A stretch of DNA of 37,645 bases, from NCBI GenBank assembly GCA_035266685.1, contig DATFMX010000130.1:1-37645 (forward strand). The letters are read 5' to 3'. The DNA comes from VRUE01 sp035266685 (GTDB taxonomy: Bacteria > Actinomycetota > Thermoleophilia > Solirubrobacterales > 70-9). Of the stretch, positions 6,794 through 15,592 are shown one piece after another (position 1 is the stretch's first letter; each line of letters starts with the position of its first letter). The notes under the pieces were generated by a model, which saw nothing but the letters and a program-made list of their open reading frames with translations, searched no databases and had not been told where the DNA came from. The position numbers and the translations under genes were made by a program.

Positions 6794-8172
6794 GCGAGCA
6801 GCCGGTTCTGGCGCCGGAGGGAATCTTCAAGGCCTACGACATCCGCGGCGTCTACGGCGAGCAGATGGACGAGACGACGGCGCTGGCGATCGGCCGCGCC
6901 TTCGCCCGCGTGCTGGCGCGGCTGCGCGGCAAGCAGCCGAGCGAGCTGCGGGTCGGCCTCGGCCGCGACATGCGGCTCACCGCCCCCGCGATGGCGGCGC
7001 AGCTGCGCGACGGGCTGATCTTCGAGGGAGCGACGGTGCTCGACGCCGGGATGGTCCCGACCGAGATGCTCTACTTCCTCGTCGGCTCGCGCGAGCTCGA
7101 CGGCGGCGCGATGGTCACCGCCTCGCACAACCCGAAGGCCTACACCGGGGTGAAGCTGATCCGCGAGGGGGCGCTGGCGCTCTCCGGCGACGCCGGGATC
7201 GGCGACGTCGCCCGCGAGATCGAGGCCGGCCTCGGCTCCGGCCCGGGCGGCGGCTCATTCGAAGAGGTCGACGTCTGGGAGGAGTACCGCGCCCACGCGC
7301 TCTCCTTCATCGACCCGCAGGCGGTCAGGCCGCTGAAGGTCGTCGTCGACGGCGGCAACGGGATGGCCGGGCCGATGGTCGGCCCGATCCTGCGCCAGCT
7401 CGGGCTCGAGCTCGACGAGCTCTACTTCGAGCCCGACGGCGAGTTCCCCGACCACGAGCCGAACCCGCTGCTGCCCGAGAACCGCGAGCTGATCGAAGGG
7501 CGGGTGCGCGCGGCCGGCGCCGACCTCGGGATCGCCTGGGACGGCGACGCCGACCGCTGCTTCTTCATCGACGGCGAGGGCAGCTTCTGCGACGGCGACT
7601 TCATCTGCGCGCTGCTGGCGCGCTCGGCGCTCGCGACCCACCCCGGCGCGACGATCCTCTACGACCCGCGTTCGAGCCGCGCCGTCCCCGACCTGGTCGC
7701 CGCCGAGGGCGGGCGCTCCGACCTCTCGCGGGTCGGCCACGCCTTCTTCAAGCAGCGGATGCGCGAGGAGGGCGCCGTGTTCGGCGGCGAGGTCTCCGGC
7801 CACTACTACTTCCGCGACTTCTGGTGCGCCGACTCGGGCACGATCCCGGCGCTCCTGATCCTCGAGCTGCTGGGCGTCGACGGGCGCTCGCTGGCGGAGC
7901 TGATGGCCGAGTTCCGCTCGCGCTACTTCATCTCCGGCGAGATCAACTCCGAGGTCGACGACCAGGAGGCGAAGATGGCGGCGATCGCCGAGCGCTTCTC
8001 CGACGGCGAGCTGACGCGGCTCGACGGAATCTCGATCGACTACCCCGACTGGCACTTCAACGTCCGCCCCTCCAACACCGAGCCGCTGCTGCGGCTCAAC
8101 CTCGAGTCGCTGGCCTCGCGCGAGGACATGGAGGCGAAGCGCGACGAGGTGCTGGGGCTGATCCGCGCGTGA
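6790..8172 (+). CDS. manB: Phosphomannomutase/phosphoglucomutase
   Basis: The 460-residue alpha-D-phosphohexomutase interconverts mannose- or glucose-6-phosphate and the 1-phosphate. All four active-site loops are visible: phosphoserine loop TASHNP (Ser112), metal loop DGDADR at 251-256, sugar-binding GEVSGHYYF, and phosphate-binding RPSNTEPLLRLN near the C-terminus. The start is TTG 6790, overlapping the HIT stop as TTGA, with AGGAG at 6781-6785. Glucose-1-phosphate made here could feed the rfbF enzyme, and mannose-1-phosphate could feed GDP-mannose glycans; the true substrate is not decided by sequence. Confidence 0.92.
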   Translation: MSEQPVLAPEGIFKAYDIRGVYGEQMDETTALAIGRAFARVLARLRGKQPSELRVGLGRDMRLTAPAMAAQLRDGLIFEGATVLDAGMVPTEMLYFLVGSRELDGGAMVTASHNPKAYTGVKLIREGALALSGDAGIGDVAREIEAGLGSGPGGGSFEEVDVWEEYRAHALSFIDPQAVRPLKVVVDGGNGMAGPMVGPILRQLGLELDELYFEPDGEFPDHEPNPLLPENRELIEGRVRAAGADLGIAWDGDADRCFFIDGEGSFCDGDFICALLARSALATHPGATILYDPRSSRAVPDLVAAEGGRSDLSRVGHAFFKQRMREEGAVFGGEVSGHYYFRDFWCADSGTIPALLILELLGVDGRSLAELMAEFRSRYFISGEINSEVDDQEAKMAAIAERFSDGELTRLDGISIDYPDWHFNVRPSNTEPLLRLNLESLASREDMEAKRDEVLGLIRA

Positions 8173-9173
8173 CCCTGACGCCGGAGGGAGCGCTCGAGCA
8201 GGCGGCGCTGGCCGGCATCCATCAGCTCCGCATCCCCACCCCCTTCGCGGTCGGCAGAGTCAACTGCTACCTGCTCGAGGACGAGCCGCTGACCCTGATC
8301 GACACCGGCCCGAACTCGGGCAAGGCGCTCGACGAGCTGCAGTCCCAGCTCGCGGCGCGCGGCCACTCGATCGACGACCTCGAGCTGGTGATCCTCACCC
8401 ACCAGCACATCGACCACCTCGGCCTGGTCGAGATCGTCGTCGAGCACTCCGGCGCCGAGGTCGCGGCGCTCGGCCTCGCCGCCGAGCGGCTGGCGGGCTT
8501 CGGCGAGGAAGCCGAGCGCGAGGACGAGTTCGCGGTCGAGCTGATGCTGCGCAACGGCATCCCGCAGGAGGTCGCCTTCGCCCTGCAGAGCGTCTCGCGC
8601 AGCTTCCGCGGCTGGGGCTCGCGAGCGCAGGTGACGCGGCCACTCGCGGACGGCCAGTCGCTGCCCTTCCGCGACCGCGTCCTGCAGGCCTTCCACCGGC
8701 CCGGCCACAGCCCCTCCGACACCGTCTTCTGGGACGAGGAGCGCCGCATCCTGATCGCCGCCGACCACCTGATCGCCCACATCTCCTCCAACCCGCTGAT
8801 CGCCCGCCCGCTCGACGGCTCGGCGCAGCGCCCGCAGGCGCTCGTCACCTACATCGAGTCGATGAAGAAGACCCGGGAGATGCCGGCCGAGATCGTCCTC
8901 TCCGGCCACGGCGAGCCGATCGTCGACCACGTCGCATTGATCGACGACCGCCTCGCCAAGCACGCGCGGCGCAAGGAGAAGATCTACGACCTGATCGCCG
9001 AGCGCCCCCGCAGCGGCTACGAGATCGCCCAGGCGATCTGGGGCAACGTCGCCGTCACCCAGGCCTTCCTAACCCTCTCCGAGGTGATCGGCCACGCCGA
9101 CCTGCTGCTCAACGAGGGCCGCGTGCGCGAAGCCCGCGACGGCGACGTGGTCCGCTACGAGGCGACTACCTAG
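8169..9173 (+). CDS. Metallo-beta-lactamase-fold hydrolase with C-terminal winged helix
   Basis: This is a 334-residue LACTB2-like MBL-fold protein. Metal ligands are seen in THQHIDH (78-83), HRPGHSPSD, AADHL and SGHGEPI. The last ~60 residues (RRKEKIYDLIAERPRSGYEI onward) look like the winged-helix cap typical of this branch. GTG 8169 overlaps the phosphomannomutase stop as GTGA and gives a sensible N-terminus; longer in-frame reading would run through the mutase gene. The substrate could be RNA, a thioester or a small ester; nothing local decides this. Confidence 0.85.
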   Translation: MTLTPEGALEQAALAGIHQLRIPTPFAVGRVNCYLLEDEPLTLIDTGPNSGKALDELQSQLAARGHSIDDLELVILTHQHIDHLGLVEIVVEHSGAEVAALGLAAERLAGFGEEAEREDEFAVELMLRNGIPQEVAFALQSVSRSFRGWGSRAQVTRPLADGQSLPFRDRVLQAFHRPGHSPSDTVFWDEERRILIAADHLIAHISSNPLIARPLDGSAQRPQALVTYIESMKKTREMPAEIVLSGHGEPIVDHVALIDDRLAKHARRKEKIYDLIAERPRSGYEIAQAIWGNVAVTQAFLTLSEVIGHADLLLNEGRVREARDGDVVRYEATT

Positions 9174-9654
9174 GACGTTGCGGCTTCGGCAGGACGGTGG
9201 CGCGCGAGCGGAAGCCGGGGCATTCGCTGGGGGCGTAGGGCGCGGTCGGGATCTTCGCTTCGAAGACGACGTAGTAGCGGCCCGTCGGGACGCGCCTGCG
9301 CTCGAACTTCCACACCAGGGCGCCGCTCTCCGGCTTCGCCCCGGCGGCGATGTCGGGTGAGATCGCGCGGTCGGCGCCGGGCCGGACGCGGTAGATCCGC
9401 AACAGCCGCGGGCCGTCGGGGAAGTGGCGGTTGCCCGTCAGACAGGCGAAGCCTCCGGAGCCGTCGCCCTTGCGCGGCATCCTGGCCGTCCCGTAGAAGA
9501 AGTCGTGCGCGCGGTTGTAGCCGAGCGTCACCTGGCTGGGCTGCGGGCCGCGCGGCTGCGCTGCGCCGGCGGCGGCCAACCAGCAGCAGGCGAGCGCGGC
9601 GACCAGCGTCCCGACGGCAAGGATCCGTGTCGATCGGGTGGCGATAGCCCGCAC
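9166..9654 (-). CDS. Secreted hypothetical protein
   Basis: The 162-residue protein has a clear signal peptide when started at GTG 9654: RAIATRSTR, a hydrophobic core ILAVGTLVAALACCWLAAA, then a probable cleavage after GAAQ. The mature part has two cysteines (FACLTG and SECPGF) and a beta-rich look. I do not recognise the family. A longer frame to 9750 would overlap the divergent kinase gene, so the shorter start is preferred. Its end overlaps the convergent MBL gene by eight bases. Confidence 0.55.
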   Translation of the reverse strand: MRAIATRSTRILAVGTLVAALACCWLAAAGAAQPRGPQPSQVTLGYNRAHDFFYGTARMPRKGDGSGGFACLTGNRHFPDGPRLLRIYRVRPGADRAISPDIAAGAKPESGALVWKFERRRVPTGRYYVVFEAKIPTAPYAPSECPGFRSRATVLPKPQRPR

Positions 9655-9685
9655 GATACCCAGGCCGCATAGATTGCAGCGCTCG

Positions 9686-10660
9686 ATGGTCAGGCTGAGC
9701 TCCGGAAGATCGCGCAGGTCCGCGAAGAAGCGGATGCTGCTGATCGTCAACCCCTACGCGACGACGGTCTCCGACCGGTTGAAGAACCTCGTCGTCTACG
9801 CCCTGCAGGGGCGCTACGAGGTCGAGACGGTGGCGACCGAGGCGCAGAACCACGCCACCGAGATCGGCCGCGAGGTGCGCGACCACGGCTACGACGTCGT
9901 CGTCGCCTTCGGCGGCGACGGGACGCTGAACGAGGTCGCCAATGGGCTCGCCGGGACCGACGTTCCGGTCTCCGTCCTGCCCGGCGGCTCGACCAACGTC
10001 GTCAGCCGCACGCTCGGCATTCCCAACGACGTCGTCGACGCGACCGAGCACCTGCTGGCGCTGGTCGACGAGTGGCAGCCGCGCCGGATCGACCTCGGCC
10101 GGGTCGACGAGCGCCACTTCGTCTTCTCCTGCGGCGCCGGCATCGACGCGACCGTGGTCAAGCGCGTCGACGCCCATCCGCGGCTCAAGTCCGCCGCCGG
10201 GCCCTACTACTTCACCTGGGCGGCGATCTCGGCCTTCTACCGCCAGTACATCGTCAATCCCGTGCGGCTGCGGGTCGACGTCGAAGGGAAGACGAGCGAG
10301 GGCGTCACCGCGCTGGCCCAGAACTCCGACCCCTTCACCTACTTCGCCAGCCGCCCGATCCGCGTCTGCGAGGGCGTCGCGATCGACGACGGCAGCCTCT
10401 CGCTCGCCGTCCTGCAGCGGGCCGCGCAGCGCGACATGCCGACCCTGATCCCACGCCTGTTCAGCGAGCAGCGCCCCGCCGCCCGCCACCGCCAGGTCGA
10501 GCACTTCGAGGACATCGCCGCCGCGACCGTCGCCTCGGTCTCCGAGACCAGCGACGGCATAGCCCGGCCCTTCCCGATCCAGGTCGACGGCGACTACATC
10601 GGCGAGCGCACGCGGATCGAGCTCAGCGTCGCCCCGGGCGCGCTGACGATCGTCGCCTGA
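9686..10660 (+). CDS. Diacylglycerol kinase-type lipid kinase (DagK/YegS family)
   Basis: The 324-residue protein contains the catalytic domain signature: LLIVNPYA (19-25), the ATP-loop GGDGT (76-80) with LNEVANGL, and PGGSTNVVSRTLG. A C-terminal beta-sandwich domain ends with IQVDGDYIGERTRIELSV. Such enzymes phosphorylate diacylglycerol or similar lipids at the membrane; the exact lipid cannot be told. ATG 9686 puts a basic tail (RLSSGRSRRSAKKR) before the fold; ATG 9734 is an alternative start. The gene diverges from the secreted-protein gene across 31 bases. Its TGA abuts the rel TGA as TGATCA. Confidence 0.85.
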   Translation: MVRLSSGRSRRSAKKRMLLIVNPYATTVSDRLKNLVVYALQGRYEVETVATEAQNHATEIGREVRDHGYDVVVAFGGDGTLNEVANGLAGTDVPVSVLPGGSTNVVSRTLGIPNDVVDATEHLLALVDEWQPRRIDLGRVDERHFVFSCGAGIDATVVKRVDAHPRLKSAAGPYYFTWAAISAFYRQYIVNPVRLRVDVEGKTSEGVTALAQNSDPFTYFASRPIRVCEGVAIDDGSLSLAVLQRAAQRDMPTLIPRLFSEQRPAARHRQVEHFEDIAAATVASVSETSDGIARPFPIQVDGDYIGERTRIELSVAPGALTIVA

Positions 10661-12811
10661 TCAGTTGGTCGGCGTGATCCGGTAGGCGTCGAAGACCGAC
10701 TCGACGTTGCGCAGGCGGGAGATGCACTGCTTGAGCTGCTCGGTGTCGCCGACCTCGACCACGAAGCGGTTCTTCACCATCGGGTGCTTGGTCATGCAGC
10801 TTGCGCCGAGGATGTTGATCCCCGCCTCCGAGAAGGTGCGCGAGAGGTCCTCGAGCAGGCGAGTGCGATCGTAGGCGTCGATCTGCAGCTCGACCCGGTA
10901 GGAGGACTCGTTCTCGCCCTCCCAGGCGACCTCGACGAAGCGTTCGGGCGACTTCATCAGCGCCTTCACGTTCTTGCAGTCGGCGCGGTGGATCGTGATC
11001 CCGCGGCCGAGCGAGACGTAGCCGGCGATCGTGTCGCCCGGCACCGGCCGGCAGCACTTGGCCAGCCGCACGGCGACGTTGTCGGCGCCCTTCACCCGGA
11101 TGCCGTAGTCGGAGGCGTCCTTGGTCCGCCGCGCGGCGTCCTCGCGCGGGGCCTCGAGCCCGATCGGCGGCTGCTCCTCCACCGACTCGCCCTCCTTGAG
11201 CCGCTGCATCAGCTTGTTGGCGACCGCCTTGGTGGCGATCTTGCCCTGGCCGAGCGCGATGTAGAACTCGGTCGCCTTGTGAAAGCCCATCTCGCGGATC
11301 ACCTGCGCGAGCAGCGGCGACATGACCAGCTTCTGCATCGGCAGGCCACGCTTGCGCAGCGCCTCCTCGAGCGCGTCGCGGCCCTTCTTCTCGGCGTCCT
11401 CGCGCCGTTCCTGTTTGAAGAAGGCGCGGATCTTGTTGCGCGCGCGGCTCGTCCGCACGAGCTTCAGCCAGTCGCGCGAGGGGCCGCGGTTCTGCTTCGC
11501 CGTCAGCACCTCGACGATGTCGCCAGAGCGCAGCTGGTAGTGCAGCGGCACGATGTTGCCGTTGACCTTGGCGCCGACGCAGCGGTGGCCGACGTCGGTG
11601 TGGACCGCGTAGGCGAAGTCGAGCGGGGTCGATCCGGCCGAGAGGTTCTTCACCTCGCCCTTCGGCGTGAAGACGAAGACCTCGTCCTCGAACAGGTCGA
11701 CCTTCAGCGACTCGAGGAACTCGGCCGGGTCCTGCTCGCCCTCGGCCTCGACCAGCTGCCGCAGCCAGGTCATCTTCTCGCGCCGCGGATCGGCCGTGCC
11801 GCCCTCTTTGTAGGCGACATGGGCGGCGATCCCGTACTCGGCCAGGTCGTGCATCTCACGCGTCCGGATCTGGATCTCCAGCGGCTTGCCCTCGGGCCCG
11901 ATCACCGTCGTGTGCAGCGCCTGGTACATGTTGGCCTTCGGCATCGCGACGAAGTCCTTGAAGCGGCCGGGCAGCGGCTTCCAGAGCGAGTGGATGACGC
12001 CGATCGCGCCGTAGCAGTCCTTGACCGAGCCGACGATCACCCGCATCGCGGTGAGATCGAAGATCTCGTTGAACTCGCGCCCCTTCTTGGTCATCTTGGT
12101 GTAGATCGAGTAGAAGTGCTTGGCGCGGCCGGAGATCTCGGCCTCGATGCCGACCTCCCCCAGCTCCCGCGAGAGGAAGTCGCCCGCCTGGTTGACATAG
12201 ACCTCGCGCTCGTCGCGCTGCTGGGCGACGAGCTGTTTGATCTCCTTGTACTTGCGCGGGTGCAGGGTCGCGAAGGCGAGATCCTCGAGCTCCCATTTGA
12301 TCGCGTGGATCCCCAGCCGGTGGGCGAGCGGCGCGTAGATCTCGATCGTCTCGCGCGCCTTCGACATCTGCTTCTGCTTGGGCAGCGCGCCGAGCGTGCG
12401 CATGTTGTGCAGGCGATCGGCCAGCTTGATCAGGATCACCCTGACGTCGGTGGCCATCGCCACCATCATCTTGCGGTAGTTCTCGGCCTGCCGCTCGTCG
12501 CGGCTCTCGAAGGTCATCCCGGTCAACTTGGTGACGCCGTCGACCAGCTGGGCGACCTCCTCGCCGAACTCCGTCCGGATCTCCTCGAGGCTGGCGCTGG
12601 TGTCCTCGACCGTGTCGTGCAGCAGCGCCGCGCAGAGGGTCTCGGTGTCGAGCCGCATGCCGGCGCAGATCTGGGCGACGCCGACCGGGTGGGTGATGAA
12701 CTCGTCGCCGGAATGGCGCCGCTGGTCGGCGTGGTGGTCGCAGGCGAACTCGAAGGCGCGCGTGAGCGCGGGCCGCTCGACGTCAGCGCCCGAGTCGAAC
12801 TCCTCGACCAC
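10661..12811 (-). CDS. rel: Bifunctional (p)ppGpp synthetase/hydrolase Rel
   Basis: The 716-residue protein has full Rel/SpoT architecture: an HD hydrolase domain with HDTVED at 65-70, a synthetase domain (GRAKHFYSIYTKM, then FDLTAMRVIV), and a TGS domain (VFVFTPKGEVKNLSAGST). A regulatory C-terminus follows with a CCRPVPGD zinc-finger motif and a terminal ACT domain. Intact HD residues argue for both making and degrading the alarmone, as in other actinobacteria. The start is uncertain: GTG 12811 is the first usable codon after the recJ stop at 12844, but family alignments often begin ten or more residues earlier. The neighbourhood with recJ and secDF matches conserved actinobacterial order. 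Confidence 0.95.
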   Translation of the reverse strand: MVEEFDSGADVERPALTRAFEFACDHHADQRRHSGDEFITHPVGVAQICAGMRLDTETLCAALLHDTVEDTSASLEEIRTEFGEEVAQLVDGVTKLTGMTFESRDERQAENYRKMMVAMATDVRVILIKLADRLHNMRTLGALPKQKQMSKARETIEIYAPLAHRLGIHAIKWELEDLAFATLHPRKYKEIKQLVAQQRDEREVYVNQAGDFLSRELGEVGIEAEISGRAKHFYSIYTKMTKKGREFNEIFDLTAMRVIVGSVKDCYGAIGVIHSLWKPLPGRFKDFVAMPKANMYQALHTTVIGPEGKPLEIQIRTREMHDLAEYGIAAHVAYKEGGTADPRREKMTWLRQLVEAEGEQDPAEFLESLKVDLFEDEVFVFTPKGEVKNLSAGSTPLDFAYAVHTDVGHRCVGAKVNGNIVPLHYQLRSGDIVEVLTAKQNRGPSRDWLKLVRTSRARNKIRAFFKQERREDAEKKGRDALEEALRKRGLPMQKLVMSPLLAQVIREMGFHKATEFYIALGQGKIATKAVANKLMQRLKEGESVEEQPPIGLEAPREDAARRTKDASDYGIRVKGADNVAVRLAKCCRPVPGDTIAGYVSLGRGITIHRADCKNVKALMKSPERFVEVAWEGENESSYRVELQIDAYDRTRLLEDLSRTFSEAGINILGASCMTKHPMVKNRFVVEVGDTEQLKQCISRLRNVESVFDAYRITPTN

Positions 12812-12843
12812 CGCGAAGAGGTCGGCGAGGAGCCCGTGCTGCT

Positions 12844-15285
12844 CTAGGGATTCTTTCGTCGTTCGAGGTATCGCAGAGCCTCCTGGTGACGGGCGCCGTA
12901 GGCGCGGTAGGCCGGCGAGCGCTCGAGTTCTGTCCCCTCGGAGGATACGACGCCGACGCGACCGCCTCCTCCATCGGCCGTTCCCTGCACCAGCTCGAGC
13001 TCGCCGAGGACGCGCAGGCAGCGGGCGGCGGTCACGGGAGAGCGGGGAAAGCGACCGCTGCCGCGCAGCGCCGCGAGCAGCTCCTCGCCGCCCGCCTCGC
13101 CGGCGTCGCGCAGGTCGCGGAAGGCGGCGATCAGGGTCTCGCGGCGGGCCAGCTGCTCGGCCAGCATCGCGCAGGCGAAGCGATGCTCGGCCTCGCCCCA
13201 GGCCAGGTGGACATAACCCTCCCCCGCCGTCGCCAGCTGCTCGACATGTTCGAACTGCGGCGGGTCGACGAAGACCACGTGCTCGAAGCGCGCGGCAAGC
13301 TCGGGTTCGCCCTCGAGCACGGCGGCGTCGGCCAGCGTCACCCGCTCGCCGGCGAGCGCCACCCGCCGCTCCGCGCAGGCGACCACCGCCAGCACCTCCC
13401 CACCCCCGGCCGAGGCCAACTCCCCCACCACCGCCGCAGCCGAGCTACGAGGCCGCACCACCTCGCGACCACCGGGCGCGGTAGAGGTTTGAGCCGCTAT
13501 GCGGTCGAAAGCTCGACCGCGCTCGGGGGTGGTGGCGGGGTCGGCGGCGGGGTCGGCGGCGAGCTCGGCCTCGAAGCGGCGCCACCAGGCCTCGTCGGCG
13601 GCTTCGGCCGCGGCCGACTCGCGCGGGTAGAGCTCGCGCAGGACGAGGCGGGGCTCGACCGAGCCGTTCCAGCGGTTGACCTCGAGCCGCACGGCGGCGT
13701 CGACCGGGTCGTCCTCGCCGACGCCGAGGCTCGCGCGGCCGAAGGCGACGCCGAGCGCCCGGTGGGCGCCGCTGTGCAGGCTGAAACGCGCATGCTTTCC
13801 TTCGCCCATCGTGCGCACATCGCGCACCCGCGCCGAGGGCACCAGCAGCCGCACACCCGGGTTGCCCATGCCGAACGGCGCCAGCTGCTGAAGCTCTTCC
13901 GCCAGGTCGAGGCCCAGCCCGGCGCCGCCGACCACGGCGTCGATCCGCTCCGTGCGCCGCAGGTCCTCCGGGCCGAGCACGGCGGTGGCGTGGGCGGCGA
14001 ACGCCGCCTGGAACGCCGCCAGGTTCTCCGCCCGCAGCTGCAAGCCAGCCGCCGCCCTATGCCCGCCGAATCCCTCGAGATGCTCTGCGCATACCTCCAG
14101 CCCGGCGAGCAGGTCGAAGCCGGGGATGCTCCGCCCCGACCCTCGCCCGCCGCCCTCGCCGTCGAGCGAGACGACGACCACCGGCCGGTGGTGCCGCTCG
14201 ACCAGCCGCGAGGCGACGATCCCGATCACGCCCGGGTGCCACCCATCCCCCGCGAGCACCAGTCCCGGCGCCTCGCGCAGCTCGTCGGGCAGCTCCCGCC
14301 GCGCCGCCTCGGCGGCCGTATCGACCTCGCGCTCCCTCGCCCGCCGCTCGCTGTTCGCCCGGCTCAACTCGGCCGCGATCTCCTGCGCCCGCGCCTCGTC
14401 CTCGGTCAGAAAGAGCTCCACCCCCGCGTCAGCCCGGTACAACCGCCCCGCAGCGTTGATCCGCGGCGCCAACCGAAACGCCAGATCGCCCTCGTCGAGC
14501 TGCGTCGGCTCGCATTTCGCCGCCTCCAGCAGCGCCCGGATTCCGGGTCTGCGCGCCCGCCGCACCTCCTCGAGTCCGCGCCGGACAAGCGACCTGTTCT
14601 CGCCCACCAGCGGGACCACATCCGCGACGGTGGCGAGGGCAACGAGATCGAGGTCGGCGTCTGATCGTCCTAGGCCTTGAGCGAGCTTCCAGGCGACTGC
14701 AGTGCCGCATAGGGACTCGAACGGGTAGCCATCGACGCTCGGGTGAAGAATCGGACAGTCCGGCAAGACCTCGCCGGGCTGGTGATGGTCCGTCACGACC
14801 ACCTCCATCCCGAGCTCGCGCGCCAGCTTCACCTCCTCGACCGAGGTGATGCCGCAGTCGACGGTGATCAGGAGCTCGGTCCCACGCTCGGCGAGCTTCT
14901 GGACGTTGTCGGCAGACAGGCCGTAGCCGTCCTCGATCCGGTCGGGGATCAGCCAGTCGCACTCGGCGCCCAGCTCGCGCAGCGTGCTGACCAGGATCGT
15001 CGTCGCGCAGACGCCGTCGACGTCGAAGTCGCCGTGGACCGTGATCCGGCTGCCCGCGTCGATCGCCAACGTCACGAGCTCGACAACCGCCGCCATCGAC
15101 CCGAACGCTCCCGGCGGGTGCGACTCCTCGGCGGCGAGAAACTCGCGCGCCGCCGCGGGCGTCCGGTAGCCGCGCCGCACCAGCGTCACCGCGACCGGCT
15201 CGCTCAGTCCGAGCTCGTCGGCGAGCGCCCGCGCCTCCGCGTAGGAGTACGGCTCGGCCTCATATGCATGGGCAGCATCCGCCAC
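12844..15285 (-). CDS. recJ: Single-stranded-DNA-specific exonuclease RecJ
   Basis: This is an 813-residue DHH-family 5'-3' exonuclease acting in recombination and mismatch repair. Metal-binding motifs are HGDFDVDG (84-91), VDCG (142-145) and DHH (166-168). The DHHA1 part carries the GGHRAAAG signature and is followed by an OB-like segment with RTMGEGKHARF. A poorly conserved C-terminal extension of about 250 residues follows, rich in Ala/Glu, which is longer than in E. coli RecJ (577). The start is GTG 15285. A 32-base gap separates its stop from the rel start, so the two are probably co-transcribed. Confidence 0.93.
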   Translation of the reverse strand: MADAAHAYEAEPYSYAEARALADELGLSEPVAVTLVRRGYRTPAAAREFLAAEESHPPGAFGSMAAVVELVTLAIDAGSRITVHGDFDVDGVCATTILVSTLRELGAECDWLIPDRIEDGYGLSADNVQKLAERGTELLITVDCGITSVEEVKLARELGMEVVVTDHHQPGEVLPDCPILHPSVDGYPFESLCGTAVAWKLAQGLGRSDADLDLVALATVADVVPLVGENRSLVRRGLEEVRRARRPGIRALLEAAKCEPTQLDEGDLAFRLAPRINAAGRLYRADAGVELFLTEDEARAQEIAAELSRANSERRAREREVDTAAEAARRELPDELREAPGLVLAGDGWHPGVIGIVASRLVERHHRPVVVVSLDGEGGGRGSGRSIPGFDLLAGLEVCAEHLEGFGGHRAAAGLQLRAENLAAFQAAFAAHATAVLGPEDLRRTERIDAVVGGAGLGLDLAEELQQLAPFGMGNPGVRLLVPSARVRDVRTMGEGKHARFSLHSGAHRALGVAFGRASLGVGEDDPVDAAVRLEVNRWNGSVEPRLVLRELYPRESAAAEAADEAWWRRFEAELAADPAADPATTPERGRAFDRIAAQTSTAPGGREVVRPRSSAAAVVGELASAGGGEVLAVVACAERRVALAGERVTLADAAVLEGEPELAARFEHVVFVDPPQFEHVEQLATAGEGYVHLAWGEAEHRFACAMLAEQLARRETLIAAFRDLRDAGEAGGEELLAALRGSGRFPRSPVTAARCLRVLGELELVQGTADGGGGRVGVVSSEGTELERSPAYRAYGARHQEALRYLERRKNP

Positions 15286-15328
15286 GCAGCCCAGGCTAGG
15301 CAGCGCCCGGGACGGATTCGGGCGCGAA

Positions 15329-15592
15329 TCAGGCCGCTTGTTCCGAGCGAATGCCGATCGCCCAGACCACGGCCAGGCCGAGCGCCACGCCCGGGATCGC
15401 CGTCAGCGCGGTCAGCACATCGGTGTTGCCCAGCCCGCGGCCGGAGACGAGCTCGACGATCGCGCCGAAGACGACCGCGCCGATCACCGAGCCGAGAAAG
15501 GCGCCGACGATGCCCTGCCAGAAGCGATCCGGCAGGAAGACGGTGAAGTGCCAGAGCGCGATACCCATCGTGAACCAGACGAGCAGTGCCAT
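15329..15592 (-). CDS. Small three-helix membrane protein of unknown function
   Basis: The 87-residue protein is almost entirely hydrophobic with about three membrane helices (LLVWFTMGIALWHF, IVGAFLGSVIGAVVFGAIVEL, GVALGLAVVWAIG). The middle helix has a glycine-rich pattern reminiscent of small GlsB/YeaQ-type proteins, but the match is weak. The ATG overlaps the secDF stop by one base (TGATG), so it is translated with SecDF. A role at the translocon is an inference from position only. Confidence 0.65.
   Translation of the reverse strand: MALLVWFTMGIALWHFTVFLPDRFWQGIVGAFLGSVIGAVVFGAIVELVSGRGLGNTDVLTALTAIPGVALGLAVVWAIGIRSEQAA

Noticed and set aside
10784..12847. A 687-residue plus-strand frame antisense to rel
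   Set aside because: It is the mirror of rel codons: biased to Leu, Asp, Val, Gly and Arg with no recognisable domain. The same applies to the long frames at 12886-14664 (recJ) and 16753-18609 (secDF).
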